From an uncultured Mycoplasmatota bacterium (GTDB lineage: Bacteria; Bacillota_I; Bacilli_A; RF39; UBA660), in NCBI GenBank assembly GCA_900553835.1, contig USFF01000023.1, forward strand, positions 1 to 14,298: DNA of 14,298 nucleotides, written 5' to 3'. The notes below the pieces were generated by a model. That model was not told the origin of the DNA. It made no database searches and was given only the letters and a program-made list of their open reading frames with translations. The number at the start of each line of letters is the position of its first letter. Within the stretch, counting starts at the first letter, position 1. A program made the position numbers and the translations under genes. Shown piece after piece: positions 1 to 5,854 of the stretch.

Positions 1-182
1 GCTCCTCTTAATTGTTGGTCTGCTTTTTTTGTGTCAAGATTTAATCTCATAGCAATTTCAACAGAAGCATCAAACTTCGTTGTACTTGTCTTTTTAACTA
101 AATCAATTGCTTCTTCTTTAGTATAAAGTTTGTTTCTTTCTACTAAAGCACTAGCAGCAGTATATTTTTTACTTTTATTCAT
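1..182 (-). CDS. rplA: 50S ribosomal protein L1, N-terminal part (gene runs off the left edge)
   Basis: About 60 residues of ribosomal protein L1 are visible, starting MNKSKKYTAASALVERNKLY and continuing through an EEAIDLVKKT stretch into FDASVEIAMRLNLD, the usual opening of bacterial L1. The ATG at 180-182 follows a GGAGG site (188-192). L1 forms the mobile stalk at the E site of the large subunit and, in many bacteria, represses its own L11-L1 operon by binding the mRNA. It lies 80 bp downstream of rplK in the standard rplK-rplA order. A short inverted repeat (ATAGG/CCTAT, near 229-243) sits in the gap and is too weak to call a terminator. The rest of the gene is outside the window. Confidence 0.95.
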   Translation of the reverse strand, partial: MNKSKKYTAASALVERNKLYTKEEAIDLVKKTSTTKFDASVEIAMRLNLDTKKADQQLRG

Positions 183-262
183 ATTTTCCTCCTTGTGGTA
201 TATTAGCGGAAGCGCATTATTCCTCCCACATAGGTTAAACCTATATGTATTTTTATTAATTA

Positions 263-688
263 TTATTCTTCTACTTGAACACCCATGTTAGCTGCTGTAC
301 CTTCAACAGTCTTCATAGCTGCTTCAACATCATAACAATTTAAATCAGGCAACTTGATTTCTGCAATTTCTTTAACTTGTTCTTTTGTTAATTTTCCAAC
401 AACTTCATTCTTACCTTTAGTTGAACCTTTTTGAACTTTAGCAGTTTTCTTAATTAAGAATGCAGTTGGAGGAGTTTTAATTACAAATGTGAAAGTTCTG
501 TCTTCATAAACAGTAATTTCAACTGGTAATATATCTCCTATTTTGTCTTTAGTTGCATCATTATATTTAGTACAAAATTCTCCTAAATTAATACCTGCAG
601 GTCCTAACATTGTTCCAACTGGTGGAGCTGGTGTAGCTTTTCCAGCAGGAATTTGAATTTTTACAACTTTAGTAACTTTCTTTGCCAC
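263..688 (-). CDS. rplK: 50S ribosomal protein L11
   Basis: Complete L11 of 141 residues, the usual length for Firmicutes. The N-terminal domain carries the proline-rich segment IPAGKATPAPPVGTMLGPAG and the NLGEFCTKYN motif. The C-terminal RNA-binding domain carries KTPPTAFLIKKTAKV and ends TAANMGVQVEE. L11 builds the GTPase-associated centre and, in Firmicutes, is needed for RelA-type stringent signalling. I chose the GTG start at 686-688 (MAKKVTKVV). It lies 6 bases after a perfect AGGAGGTG (695-702). A longer in-frame reading would begin at a GTG inside that ribosome-binding site, which is implausible. It is the first gene of the rplK-rplA unit, behind the promoter at 803-831 and the L1-operator-like hairpin at 734-763. 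Confidence 0.97.
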   Translation of the reverse strand: MAKKVTKVVKIQIPAGKATPAPPVGTMLGPAGINLGEFCTKYNDATKDKIGDILPVEITVYEDRTFTFVIKTPPTAFLIKKTAKVQKGSTKGKNEVVGKLTKEQVKEIAEIKLPDLNCYDVEAAMKTVEGTAANMGVQVEE

Positions 689-733
689 GAAAAACACCTC
701 CTATAAATATTTTTATTTAAGTTTATTTTCGCG

Positions 734-763
734 AGTGGTTTAGTAATCCAAAACTCTTCCACT
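734..763 (-). promoter_or_regulatory. Leader hairpin of rplK resembling the L1-binding helix (candidate autogenous operator)
   Basis: The leader RNA forms AGUGG/CCACU closing pairs, then an inner UUU/AAA helix with a purine-rich one-sided bulge (AAGAG). The 5' strand, GUGGAAGAGUUUUGG, closely resembles the L1-binding strand of 23S helix 77 as I recall it from E. coli (GUGGGAGGCUUUGA). L1 is known to repress L11-L1 operons through such mimics. It sits about 45 nt before the rplK start, a position suited to blocking translation. Folding was done by eye. Confidence 0.55.
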
Positions 764-802
764 TATTTTTTTGCTATATAATAAATATATAACTCGAAAT
801 AA

Positions 803-831
803 ATATTATCACACTTTTGATAAAATATCAA
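803..831 (-). promoter_or_regulatory. Sigma-A-type promoter for rplK-rplA
   Basis: On the minus strand TTGATA (826-831) and TAATAT (803-808) are separated by exactly 17 bp, and the -10 is preceded by TGA, an extended -10. The predicted start, near 796, gives a leader of roughly 110 nt containing the L1-like hairpin. The -35 lies within a small hairpin (TTGATA/TATCAA), only 27 bp beyond the stop of the upstream gene, and no clear terminator separates them. Confidence 0.75.
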
Positions 832-857
832 GTAAAACCTTGCTTTTATTTTTATTT

Positions 858-2345
858 TTATTTGCTGCTTAGTTTTAGTGTGAGAACTTTCTCTTCATTA
901 ATTTGTCTATATTTTACACCGCATACATCAAATAGTCTTTTTGAAGATATTGTTTCATCAGTATTAGCATATTTGTCAGATAAGTATACCACTTCTTTTA
1001 TACCTGACTGAATTATTTCTTTTGCACATTCATTGCAAGGAAATAAGTCAACATATATTTTTGCGTTTTCAAAGTCTCTTCTGTTTCCTCTGTAGTTTAA
1101 AATTGCATTTCTTTCTGCGTGTACAACGTATAAGTATTTAGTATTTAACTTCTCTCCTATTCTTGCCCAAGGGAACATTTCATCTTCGTATCCATTTGGA
1201 CTACCATTATATCCTATTGAAAGAATTTTGTTATCTTCACTTACTATAACGGCTCCTACCTGTGTATTAGGATCTTTACTTCTCATAGATGTTAGTTTAG
1301 CAACTGCCATAAAATATTCATCCCAGCTTATATTATCTTTTCTTTGACTTTCATATATTTGATGAAGATTTTTCCAGTTTAAGAATTCTCTTTTTTCTTC
1401 TTCTGTTTCTAATTCTTCGTGATAATAGTGTTTAGTAAATTCCCCGCAGGATGCTCCTATGTTTTTTCCTGGTGGAGTATATGTTTTTACTTTTAAGCTT
1501 GGTATTTGTTTCTTTATATATTCTACCCATTCTTTTTCTTTATCACTTTTTGCCATTACTTCTGTTGGGTTAAATCTGATGAATTTTATTGGAGTTTTGT
1601 AAGATATTAGCATTCTTGTTAGTACACTTAATTCTCTATCACTATCATTTACTTTATCAATTAAGGTGTAGTGTATTTCGGTTACATCAGTGGTTTTATG
1701 ATGTAATTTATGTTTAGCCATTATTTCTTCATCATTTTTAACCATCATTTCATATTCTTTTAATTCGTCCATTGCTTCTAGTACATTCACTTTAGTACTT
1801 GGTAAAAGTTCTTTTCTTTTATAGTCTAGTGGTGTATGCATACTAAAGTGTACTTTCAAAGGCATTTTGTTTTCAAGTACAACTTTTTCTAGTTCTTTTA
1901 AGTTTTGATTAGGCATCATAGTGCTAAGAGCATAACCTATGCTTTCATAACCTAATATTTCCTTTATTATGTATTCTCTTTTATATAATTCTTCTATTAA
2001 TTTAATATTTAGAAGCGGCTCGCCTACACCCATAAAAGATACTAGAAGTCTTTTCTTGTTTGTTCTTCTCGCATCTGTGTTTTGCACTTTTAAACTAAAG
2101 ATTAAACATTCTATAAAGTCATCAATATTTATAGGTACCATTTCTTTGTTTAACTTATTGTTTGTTAAGTGACACATTTTACATCCTAGATTACAATAGT
2201 GATGAGTTGGAACACATATTACATCTTCATAGTCTTTGTTTTGTAATAAAGTCATTTCTACTATTTTATCTCCATTTAATGTACTAAATACACTTTTTAT
2301 TGAACCATCATCAAAATCTTTAAATACTCCTATATTTTTCATCAT
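858..2345 (-). CDS. Fusion protein: RlmN/Cfr-like radical-SAM domain plus dCMP deaminase
   Basis: A 495-residue protein with two unrelated domains. Residues ~40-305 look like the radical-SAM core of RlmN/Cfr methyl synthases. They carry the CX3CX2C cluster motif (C51, C55, C58), a Cys seven residues before it (C44, matching the RlmN resolving Cys), [10 protein letters not shown] (104-113), a VHFSMH strand, [11 protein letters not shown], and GASCGEF with C300, matching the methyl-carrying Cys. The usual ~90-residue RNA-binding N-terminus of RlmN is almost absent. Residues ~339-482 are a zinc dCMP deaminase (dCMP to dUMP): [22 protein letters not shown], HAE (409-411, H ligand and catalytic E), PCNEC (Cys ligands 437 and 440). 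Two adjacent ATGs follow GGAGG (2350-2354). The second (2340-2342) has the better spacing. It lies 15 bp after the MazG-like gene. The joint function is unknown. Confidence 0.88.
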   Translation of the reverse strand: [495 protein letters not shown]

Positions 2346-2360
2346 AAAGCCTCCGTTTTT

Positions 2361-2750
2361 TTACATCATTTCTTTAATTGCAAGTTCTAATTTTTTATGT
2401 GGATCTTGCCATCCAGCTGGTTTGATAACTTTACCCATTTCATTATAATGAGGTTTGCCATCTGGAAAAAGTTTACTCATATTTGCTTCTTGCACTATGT
2501 AGAATAATTTATCTGGTTTTACCCCCATTTCTACTAAAGTTCCTAGTGCAAAGTACATGGTATCTATCATTGCATCTGCCTGTTCAACTATGTCTTGATC
2601 TTTAGATGCCTCCAAAAATTCATTTATTTCTTCAAGCATCCACTTGTATCTTTTTAACGCCCTTTCATAAGTTAGCAATGTTGGCTTATCACTATATGGA
2701 TGCCCAAATGCTTTTTGAAACTTTTTCACTTCTTCATATTCTTTATTCAT
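2361..2750 (-). CDS. MazG-like nucleotide pyrophosphohydrolase
   Basis: A 129-residue, all-alpha protein of the MazG/dUTPase-2/HisE superfamily. It carries the metal-binding pattern EEINE (EExxE) followed about 16 residues later by EQADAMID (ExxD) in the next helix. These enzymes hydrolyse (d)NTPs to (d)NMPs and pyrophosphate. The tail KVIKPAGWQDP is a feature of short phage- and bacteria-type members. I chose the ATG at 2748-2750 because a GGGAGG site (2760-2765) precedes it. An earlier in-frame ATG would place that site inside the gene. Co-transcription with the downstream dCMP deaminase fusion (15 bp gap) suggests that dCTP is a likely substrate, giving dCMP for deamination to dUMP. That pairing is an inference from context, because the family's substrates vary widely. 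Confidence 0.8.
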   Translation of the reverse strand: MNKEYEEVKKFQKAFGHPYSDKPTLLTYERALKRYKWMLEEINEFLEASKDQDIVEQADAMIDTMYFALGTLVEMGVKPDKLFYIVQEANMSKLFPDGKPHYNEMGKVIKPAGWQDPHKKLELAIKEMM

Positions 2751-2797
2751 TTTATTTTCCTCCCTCTGTAAATAATTTATCATAGGATTTAATTAAA

Positions 2798-2818
2798 ATG
2801 AATACACTAATTATTCAT
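2798..2818 (-). repeat. Perfect 7-bp inverted repeat between lysR-type gene and MazG-like gene
   Basis: ATGAATA and TATTCAT flank a 7-base loop in the 86-bp gap. On the minus strand it is followed by TTTTAATT. It could be a weak terminator, a processing site or an operator for the adjacent LysR-type regulator. Its all-AT stem makes strong termination unlikely. Confidence 0.35.
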
Positions 2819-2836
2819 AATTGTTATGACTTAAAT

Positions 2837-3742
2837 TCATAGCTCTACGTTCAAATAATTAGTTATAAAATATTTTGGTGTTGTAGTTAAATATTTTTTG
2901 ATATAGACTAAATTTATTTCTGTTTTAGGTAGTTGTTCTTTAACTTTCACTACTTTTAATTCTTTGTTTGTTAGATTGTCTTTAACAACATCATAAATTA
3001 TATAACCTATACCTAAATCTTTCTTTACTGCACCCACTATCATTTCACTTGTGTGTATGTTAATGTAATTTTTAATTTTAGTTTTGTTTTTCAAAAATAC
3101 ATTATCAAGTTCCTTCCTATTATTTGTTCCATCAATAGGTAAAACTAAAGGATAATTTTCTAAATCTTTAATGCTTTTAATACTATTAGTGTCAATTTTA
3201 GAATTTGAGTTTACCACAAAGACATTTTTTACGTTAGTTAATTTTTTTATAATTATGTCTTCTTGATTTGTTATTATAGGAGATGTGTCAATTATAAAAT
3301 CTATTTCATGTCTTTTTAATAAAGTTAATAATTCTTTAGTACCTTTACTAACTATTGTTATTTTTATATTTGGATATTGTTTGTAAAATTTCTCTATATT
3401 TTCAAATATGAAAAACGATCCTATTTGTGAAGGAACTCCTATTGAAAGTTTACCTTTTGATAAATCACATTGTTCAAGCATAGTTCTTTCTGCACTTTTC
3501 AAATTATTTAGTGCTTCTTCTACATAATAAAGAAGTTCTTCGCCTTTTTCAGTTAACTTTACTCCTTTAGATGTTCTATAAAATAAAGTAGTATTAAAAT
3601 CTTTTTCTATATTTTTTATTGCTTTACTCACTGCTGACTGTGTTAAATATAACTTTTTAGAAGCATTAGAAATGTTTTCACATTTAGCTACTTCATAAAA
3701 TATTTTATATAAATTTAAATTAATATCTATATTTTTTTCCAT
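2837..3742 (-). CDS. LysR-type transcriptional regulator
   Basis: A 301-residue protein of normal LysR length. Residues ~5-65 are the winged helix-turn-helix (NLYKIFYEVAKCENISNASK, then LTQSAVSKAIKNIEKD, TLFYRTSKGVKLTEKG), followed by a linker helix (~65-90). The effector-binding region (~93-295) carries GKLSIGVPSQIG and an EMIVGAVKKDLGIGYI strand-helix typical of subdomain 2. The ATG follows GGGAGG (3752-3757) with 8-base spacing. The stop is TGA. The gene has its own promoter at 3898-3926 and a leader of about 150 nt with a 14-bp palindrome. It reads in the same direction as the MazG-like and fusion genes 86 bp downstream, so it may control them as well as itself. The inducer cannot be inferred. 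Confidence 0.93.
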   Translation of the reverse strand: MEKNIDINLNLYKIFYEVAKCENISNASKKLYLTQSAVSKAIKNIEKDFNTTLFYRTSKGVKLTEKGEELLYYVEEALNNLKSAERTMLEQCDLSKGKLSIGVPSQIGSFFIFENIEKFYKQYPNIKITIVSKGTKELLTLLKRHEIDFIIDTSPIITNQEDIIIKKLTNVKNVFVVNSNSKIDTNSIKSIKDLENYPLVLPIDGTNNRKELDNVFLKNKTKIKNYINIHTSEMIVGAVKKDLGIGYIIYDVVKDNLTNKELKVVKVKEQLPKTEINLVYIKKYLTTTPKYFITNYLNVEL

Positions 3743-3860
3743 AAACCTAACCTCCCTATTTAAGTTATTTTCATATTTTTTAAATTCTCTGATTTTTTGA
3801 TTTTGACATACTAAAGATTAAAACTGAGCTCTTCTTATTTTAGATTATCAAGTTTAACTT

Positions 3861-3874
3861 TATGAAATTTCATA
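3861..3874. promoter_or_regulatory. 14-bp perfect palindrome in the lysR-type leader, candidate operator
   Basis: TATGAAATTTCATA is a perfect palindrome about 17-30 bp downstream of the predicted transcription start of the LysR-type gene. LysR proteins bind dyads and commonly repress their own genes, so an autoregulatory site is plausible. It does not match the T-N11-A spacing exactly. Confidence 0.35.
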
Positions 3875-3897
3875 TGTAGTTTCACTTGGTACTAGTT

Positions 3898-3926
3898 ATT
3901 ATACTAGAAAATATTTCGTTTGGCAA
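3898..3926 (-). promoter_or_regulatory. Sigma-A-type promoter for the LysR-type gene
   Basis: On the minus strand TTGCCA (3921-3926) and a perfect TATAAT (3898-3903) are spaced by exactly 17 bp. The -35 begins within the T-rich tail of the dinD-side terminator, so the two units are packed back to front. Confidence 0.72.
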
Positions 3927-3958
3927 TAAAATAAGTGGCTACTAAAAACCACCTATTT
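3922..3958 (-). terminator. Rho-independent terminator downstream of the dinD remnant
   Basis: In minus-strand RNA, AAAUAGGUGG pairs fully with CCACUUAUUU (10 bp, one G-U) around a loop of about 10 bases. A U-rich tail ending in UUAUUG follows. It lies about 30 bp past the dinD remnant's stop. Confidence 0.72.
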
Positions 3959-3989
3959 ACTTAGGAAAATTCTTCTATTATTAGGTAAT

Positions 3990-4743
3990 CTAATTAATCT
4001 TCTTCATTTGTGATTTTCCTTTTTCAAGTTCTTTTAAACTCTTTCTAGAAGCAATCATTTCTTCTGGCATCATACCACCTATATCAGCAATTGCTTTTCT
4101 TACCTTTTTACCTACTTCATAATGTGAATTATTTGCTTCATTTTCTCCTAAAATATTATCTCTTTTAAGTTTTGCCTCAGTCTGAGTTATCCTAAAAAGA
4201 TTAGCTGCTAGTTCTTCACTACCCATATTGTCTAAAATATTCTCTCTATATCTTAATCCTTTTCTTTTAGCAATATCATTAGCTGTTTCGCCGCTATATA
4301 ATCCTTTATATCCTGCATTATGAAATTTATCAAAGTTTTTAACTCCACAATTTTTAGCTGCTTGATTTAAAGAATAATTACCTTTTCTTGTTAAATTTCT
4401 TTGATAAAATTTTTTCTCGTCTTCTGTTAAACTACTATATTCTTTCTCAGTTAGTTCTTGTTTTCTCGTTTGAATGGCAAAATAAGTTTGTCCTAAGGCA
4501 ATTGTTTGGATCAGCATTTTGAACTATCAAATAACAAGCATAATGAGATAATTTATAATCTATTTGTTTCCTTTTGGCTCCAGAACCTATTTCTACCATT
4601 TTGTTGACTTCAACAAAATGGTTAAACACATTATATATACTATTTTTAGAAGATATAATTGCTCTATCTATCGCTAATTTAAAATTTCTCCATTCTTTGT
4701 ATTCTAAAACTTGTTGTAATTCTCTTGCTGAGCAACATTCATT
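3990..4743 (-). pseudogene. dinD: Decayed dinD (DNA-damage-inducible protein D), frameshifted and N-terminally truncated
   Basis: Two reading frames together rebuild most of a DinD protein. The upstream frame (~4743 to ~4510) gives CSARELQQVLEYKEWRNF, HFVEVNKMVEIGSGAKR and YACYLIVQNADP. The downstream frame (~4510 to 3990) gives IALGQTYFAIQTRKQEL, GYKGLYSG, NILDNMGSEELAANLFR, KLKRDN and a VGKKVRKAIADIGGMMPEE ending. DinD homologues usually read NGDPxKxxIAL at the join. Only 4 nt remain where 12 are expected, consistent with an 8-nt deletion at about 4507-4512. Upstream of 4743 the frame meets TGA and TAA stops and runs into the neighbouring terminator, so the first ~20 residues and any promoter are gone. 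E. coli DinD is SOS-induced and inhibits RecA filaments. This copy is very probably non-functional, although a C-terminal fragment of up to 175 residues could be made from an ATG near 4517. Confidence 0.88.
4595..4622. repeat. 28-bp near-palindrome (13-bp perfect arms) inside the dinD remnant
   Basis: ACCATTTTGTTGA and its exact reverse complement are separated by only CT. It coincides with the codons for HFVEVNKMV. It is unusually long for chance in coding DNA, but those residues are conserved in DinD, so protein sequence may explain it. Confidence 0.6.
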
Positions 4744-4758
4744 AAATAGTATTCATAC

Positions 4759-4796
4759 AAATAAAAAGAGTAAAGAGTTAATTTATGTCTTTACTC
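4759..4796 (-). terminator. Rho-independent terminator ending the rpsO-pnp-trmL-lipoprotein operon
   Basis: GAGTAAAGA and TCTTTACTC (perfect 9-bp arms, 4768-4776 and 4788-4796) flank an 11-base loop. On the minus strand TTTTTATTT follows directly. It lies about 45 bp after the last gene of the operon and about 15 bp before the recognisable dinD remnant begins. Confidence 0.78.
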
Positions 4797-4840
4797 ATTT
4801 AAATCAAGTGACATTATAGTCTTCTTGTGTTAAAACACCT

Positions 4841-5305
4841 CTAGTTACAATACTCTTCTTCTAACTTCATATCTATATTTCCAAAATAGATATCATTATT
4901 ATAAGTGTTACTTTCTAATAATTTATTACATAGCACTAATGTAAAACTATTATTAGATATTCTTTTGTTTTCGTTTTTATAAATAGTTGTCCCACCATCT
5001 TTATATATTTCTTTTTTAGTTATATTTTCTTTTAAATTGTTAATAAAGTCTTCTAGTTTGTTTTCATTTATAACTTCATTAATAGATAAATTTTGACTAT
5101 TATATATTACTACAAAATTATTTAATCCAACTAGGTATATTTTTCTTTCATTAAAGTTATAAGTTTCTTTAGAATTTTCATCAAGTTCAAAGTTTACCTT
5201 GTAAAGTATCTTTTCTTTAGGCTTTTCTTCTTCTTGTTTTTTACCTATAAAACAAGATAATATTATAATAAGCAGTAAAACTATTAATAATATGTATTTT
5301 TTCAT
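4841..5305 (-). CDS. Small putative lipoprotein of unknown function
   Basis: A 154-residue protein I do not recognise. Residues 1-18 are a lysine-plus-hydrophobic signal (MKKYILLIVLLLIIILS) ending in ILSC, an acceptable lipobox with C18 as the lipidation site. A charged EEEKPKEK linker follows, then an Asn/Lys/Glu-rich domain probably exposed outside the membrane. Alternatively the hydrophobic segment stays as a simple membrane anchor. The ATG directly abuts the trmL stop (TAA then ATG), with an AAGGGGG site inside the end of trmL, so translation is probably coupled. Being last in an rpsO-pnp-trmL operon gives no clear clue to function. Confidence 0.75.
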   Translation of the reverse strand: MKKYILLIVLLLIIILSCFIGKKQEEEKPKEKILYKVNFELDENSKETYNFNERKIYLVGLNNFVVIYNSQNLSINEVINENKLEDFINNLKENITKKEIYKDGGTTIYKNENKRISNNSFTLVLCNKLLESNTYNNDIYFGNIDMKLEEEYCN

Positions 5306-5824
5306 TTATTCCCCCTTAAAGTTCTTTATTATGTCTTTATCTTTGTGTGGTTCATATTTAAGTAAATCATTAAAGTCTTGTTGTCTTAATGCTTCATAAA
5401 CCATTATAGCAACTGAATTACTTACATTTAATGCTCTTACATTATCTGTCATTGGAATTCTAGTGCAGTTTTCTAAGTGATCTTTTAATATATCTAAAGG
5501 AATACCGGTGCTTTCTTTTCCAAATATAAAGTAAATGTTTTCGTTCATATTACTATAATCAAAACTAGTATGAGGTTTTGTTCCATATCTAGTTAAAAAA
5601 TAATATGTACCTTTATTTTTATTAAAGAAGTCTTCTATATTTTCATAGACAGTATAATCACATTTATCTATATAGTTAACTCCACATCTTTTTACATACT
5701 TATCTTCTAAACTAAAACCTAGAGGTTTTATTAGGTGTAACTTAACATTTGCTGCTACACATGTTCTCATTATGTTTCCGGTATTTGCAGGTATTTCCGG
5801 TTCATATAAAACTACATTTAACAT
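5306..5824 (-). CDS. trmL: tRNA (cytidine/uridine-34 2'-O)-methyltransferase TrmL
   Basis: A SPOUT-class SAM methyltransferase that modifies the ribose of wobble position 34 in tRNA-Leu isoacceptors, acting as a dimer. The three SPOUT motifs are present: NTGNIMRTC near residues 15-23, FGKESTGIP in the middle, and RALNVSNSVAIMVYEALRQ near the C-terminus, forming the trefoil knot and SAM pocket. The protein has 172 residues if it starts at the ATG at 5822-5824 (MLNVVLYEPEIPANTGN), slightly longer than the usual ~155-170. I prefer that start because it lies 8 bases after GGAG. An ATG 6 bp upstream would be only 3 bases from the site. It is separated from pnp by 30 bp and belongs to the same operon. 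Confidence 0.93.
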   Translation of the reverse strand: MLNVVLYEPEIPANTGNIMRTCVAANVKLHLIKPLGFSLEDKYVKRCGVNYIDKCDYTVYENIEDFFNKNKGTYYFLTRYGTKPHTSFDYSNMNENIYFIFGKESTGIPLDILKDHLENCTRIPMTDNVRALNVSNSVAIMVYEALRQQDFNDLLKYEPHKDKDIIKNFKGE

Positions 5825-5854
5825 AAACATTTCTCCTTTATATAAAGGGAAGAA

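Noticed and set aside
229..243. Terminator or attenuator between rplK and rplA
   Set aside because: Only five usable base pairs and no U-run; the pair is expected to be co-transcribed.
858..2345. Viperin-like antiviral radical-SAM enzyme
   Set aside because: The paired cysteines (C44 and C300), GEP motif spacing and GASCGEF motif fit RlmN/Cfr rather than viperin, so only a general analogy is kept.
2798..2818. Strong terminator after the LysR-type gene
   Set aside because: The stem is AT-only with a short interrupted T-tract, so it is listed only as an inverted repeat.
2837..2839. TGA as a tryptophan codon (Mycoplasma-type code)
   Set aside because: Reading through adds only two codons before TAA, and Trp elsewhere is encoded by TGG with no internal TGA in good genes. 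The standard code is sufficient.
4447..4629. A separate 60-residue gene upstream of the dinD C-terminal frame
   Set aside because: Its sequence is the middle of DinD (HFVEVNKMVEIGSGAKR, YACYLIVQNADP) and its last residues are out-of-frame noise after the deletion, so it is part of one pseudogene.
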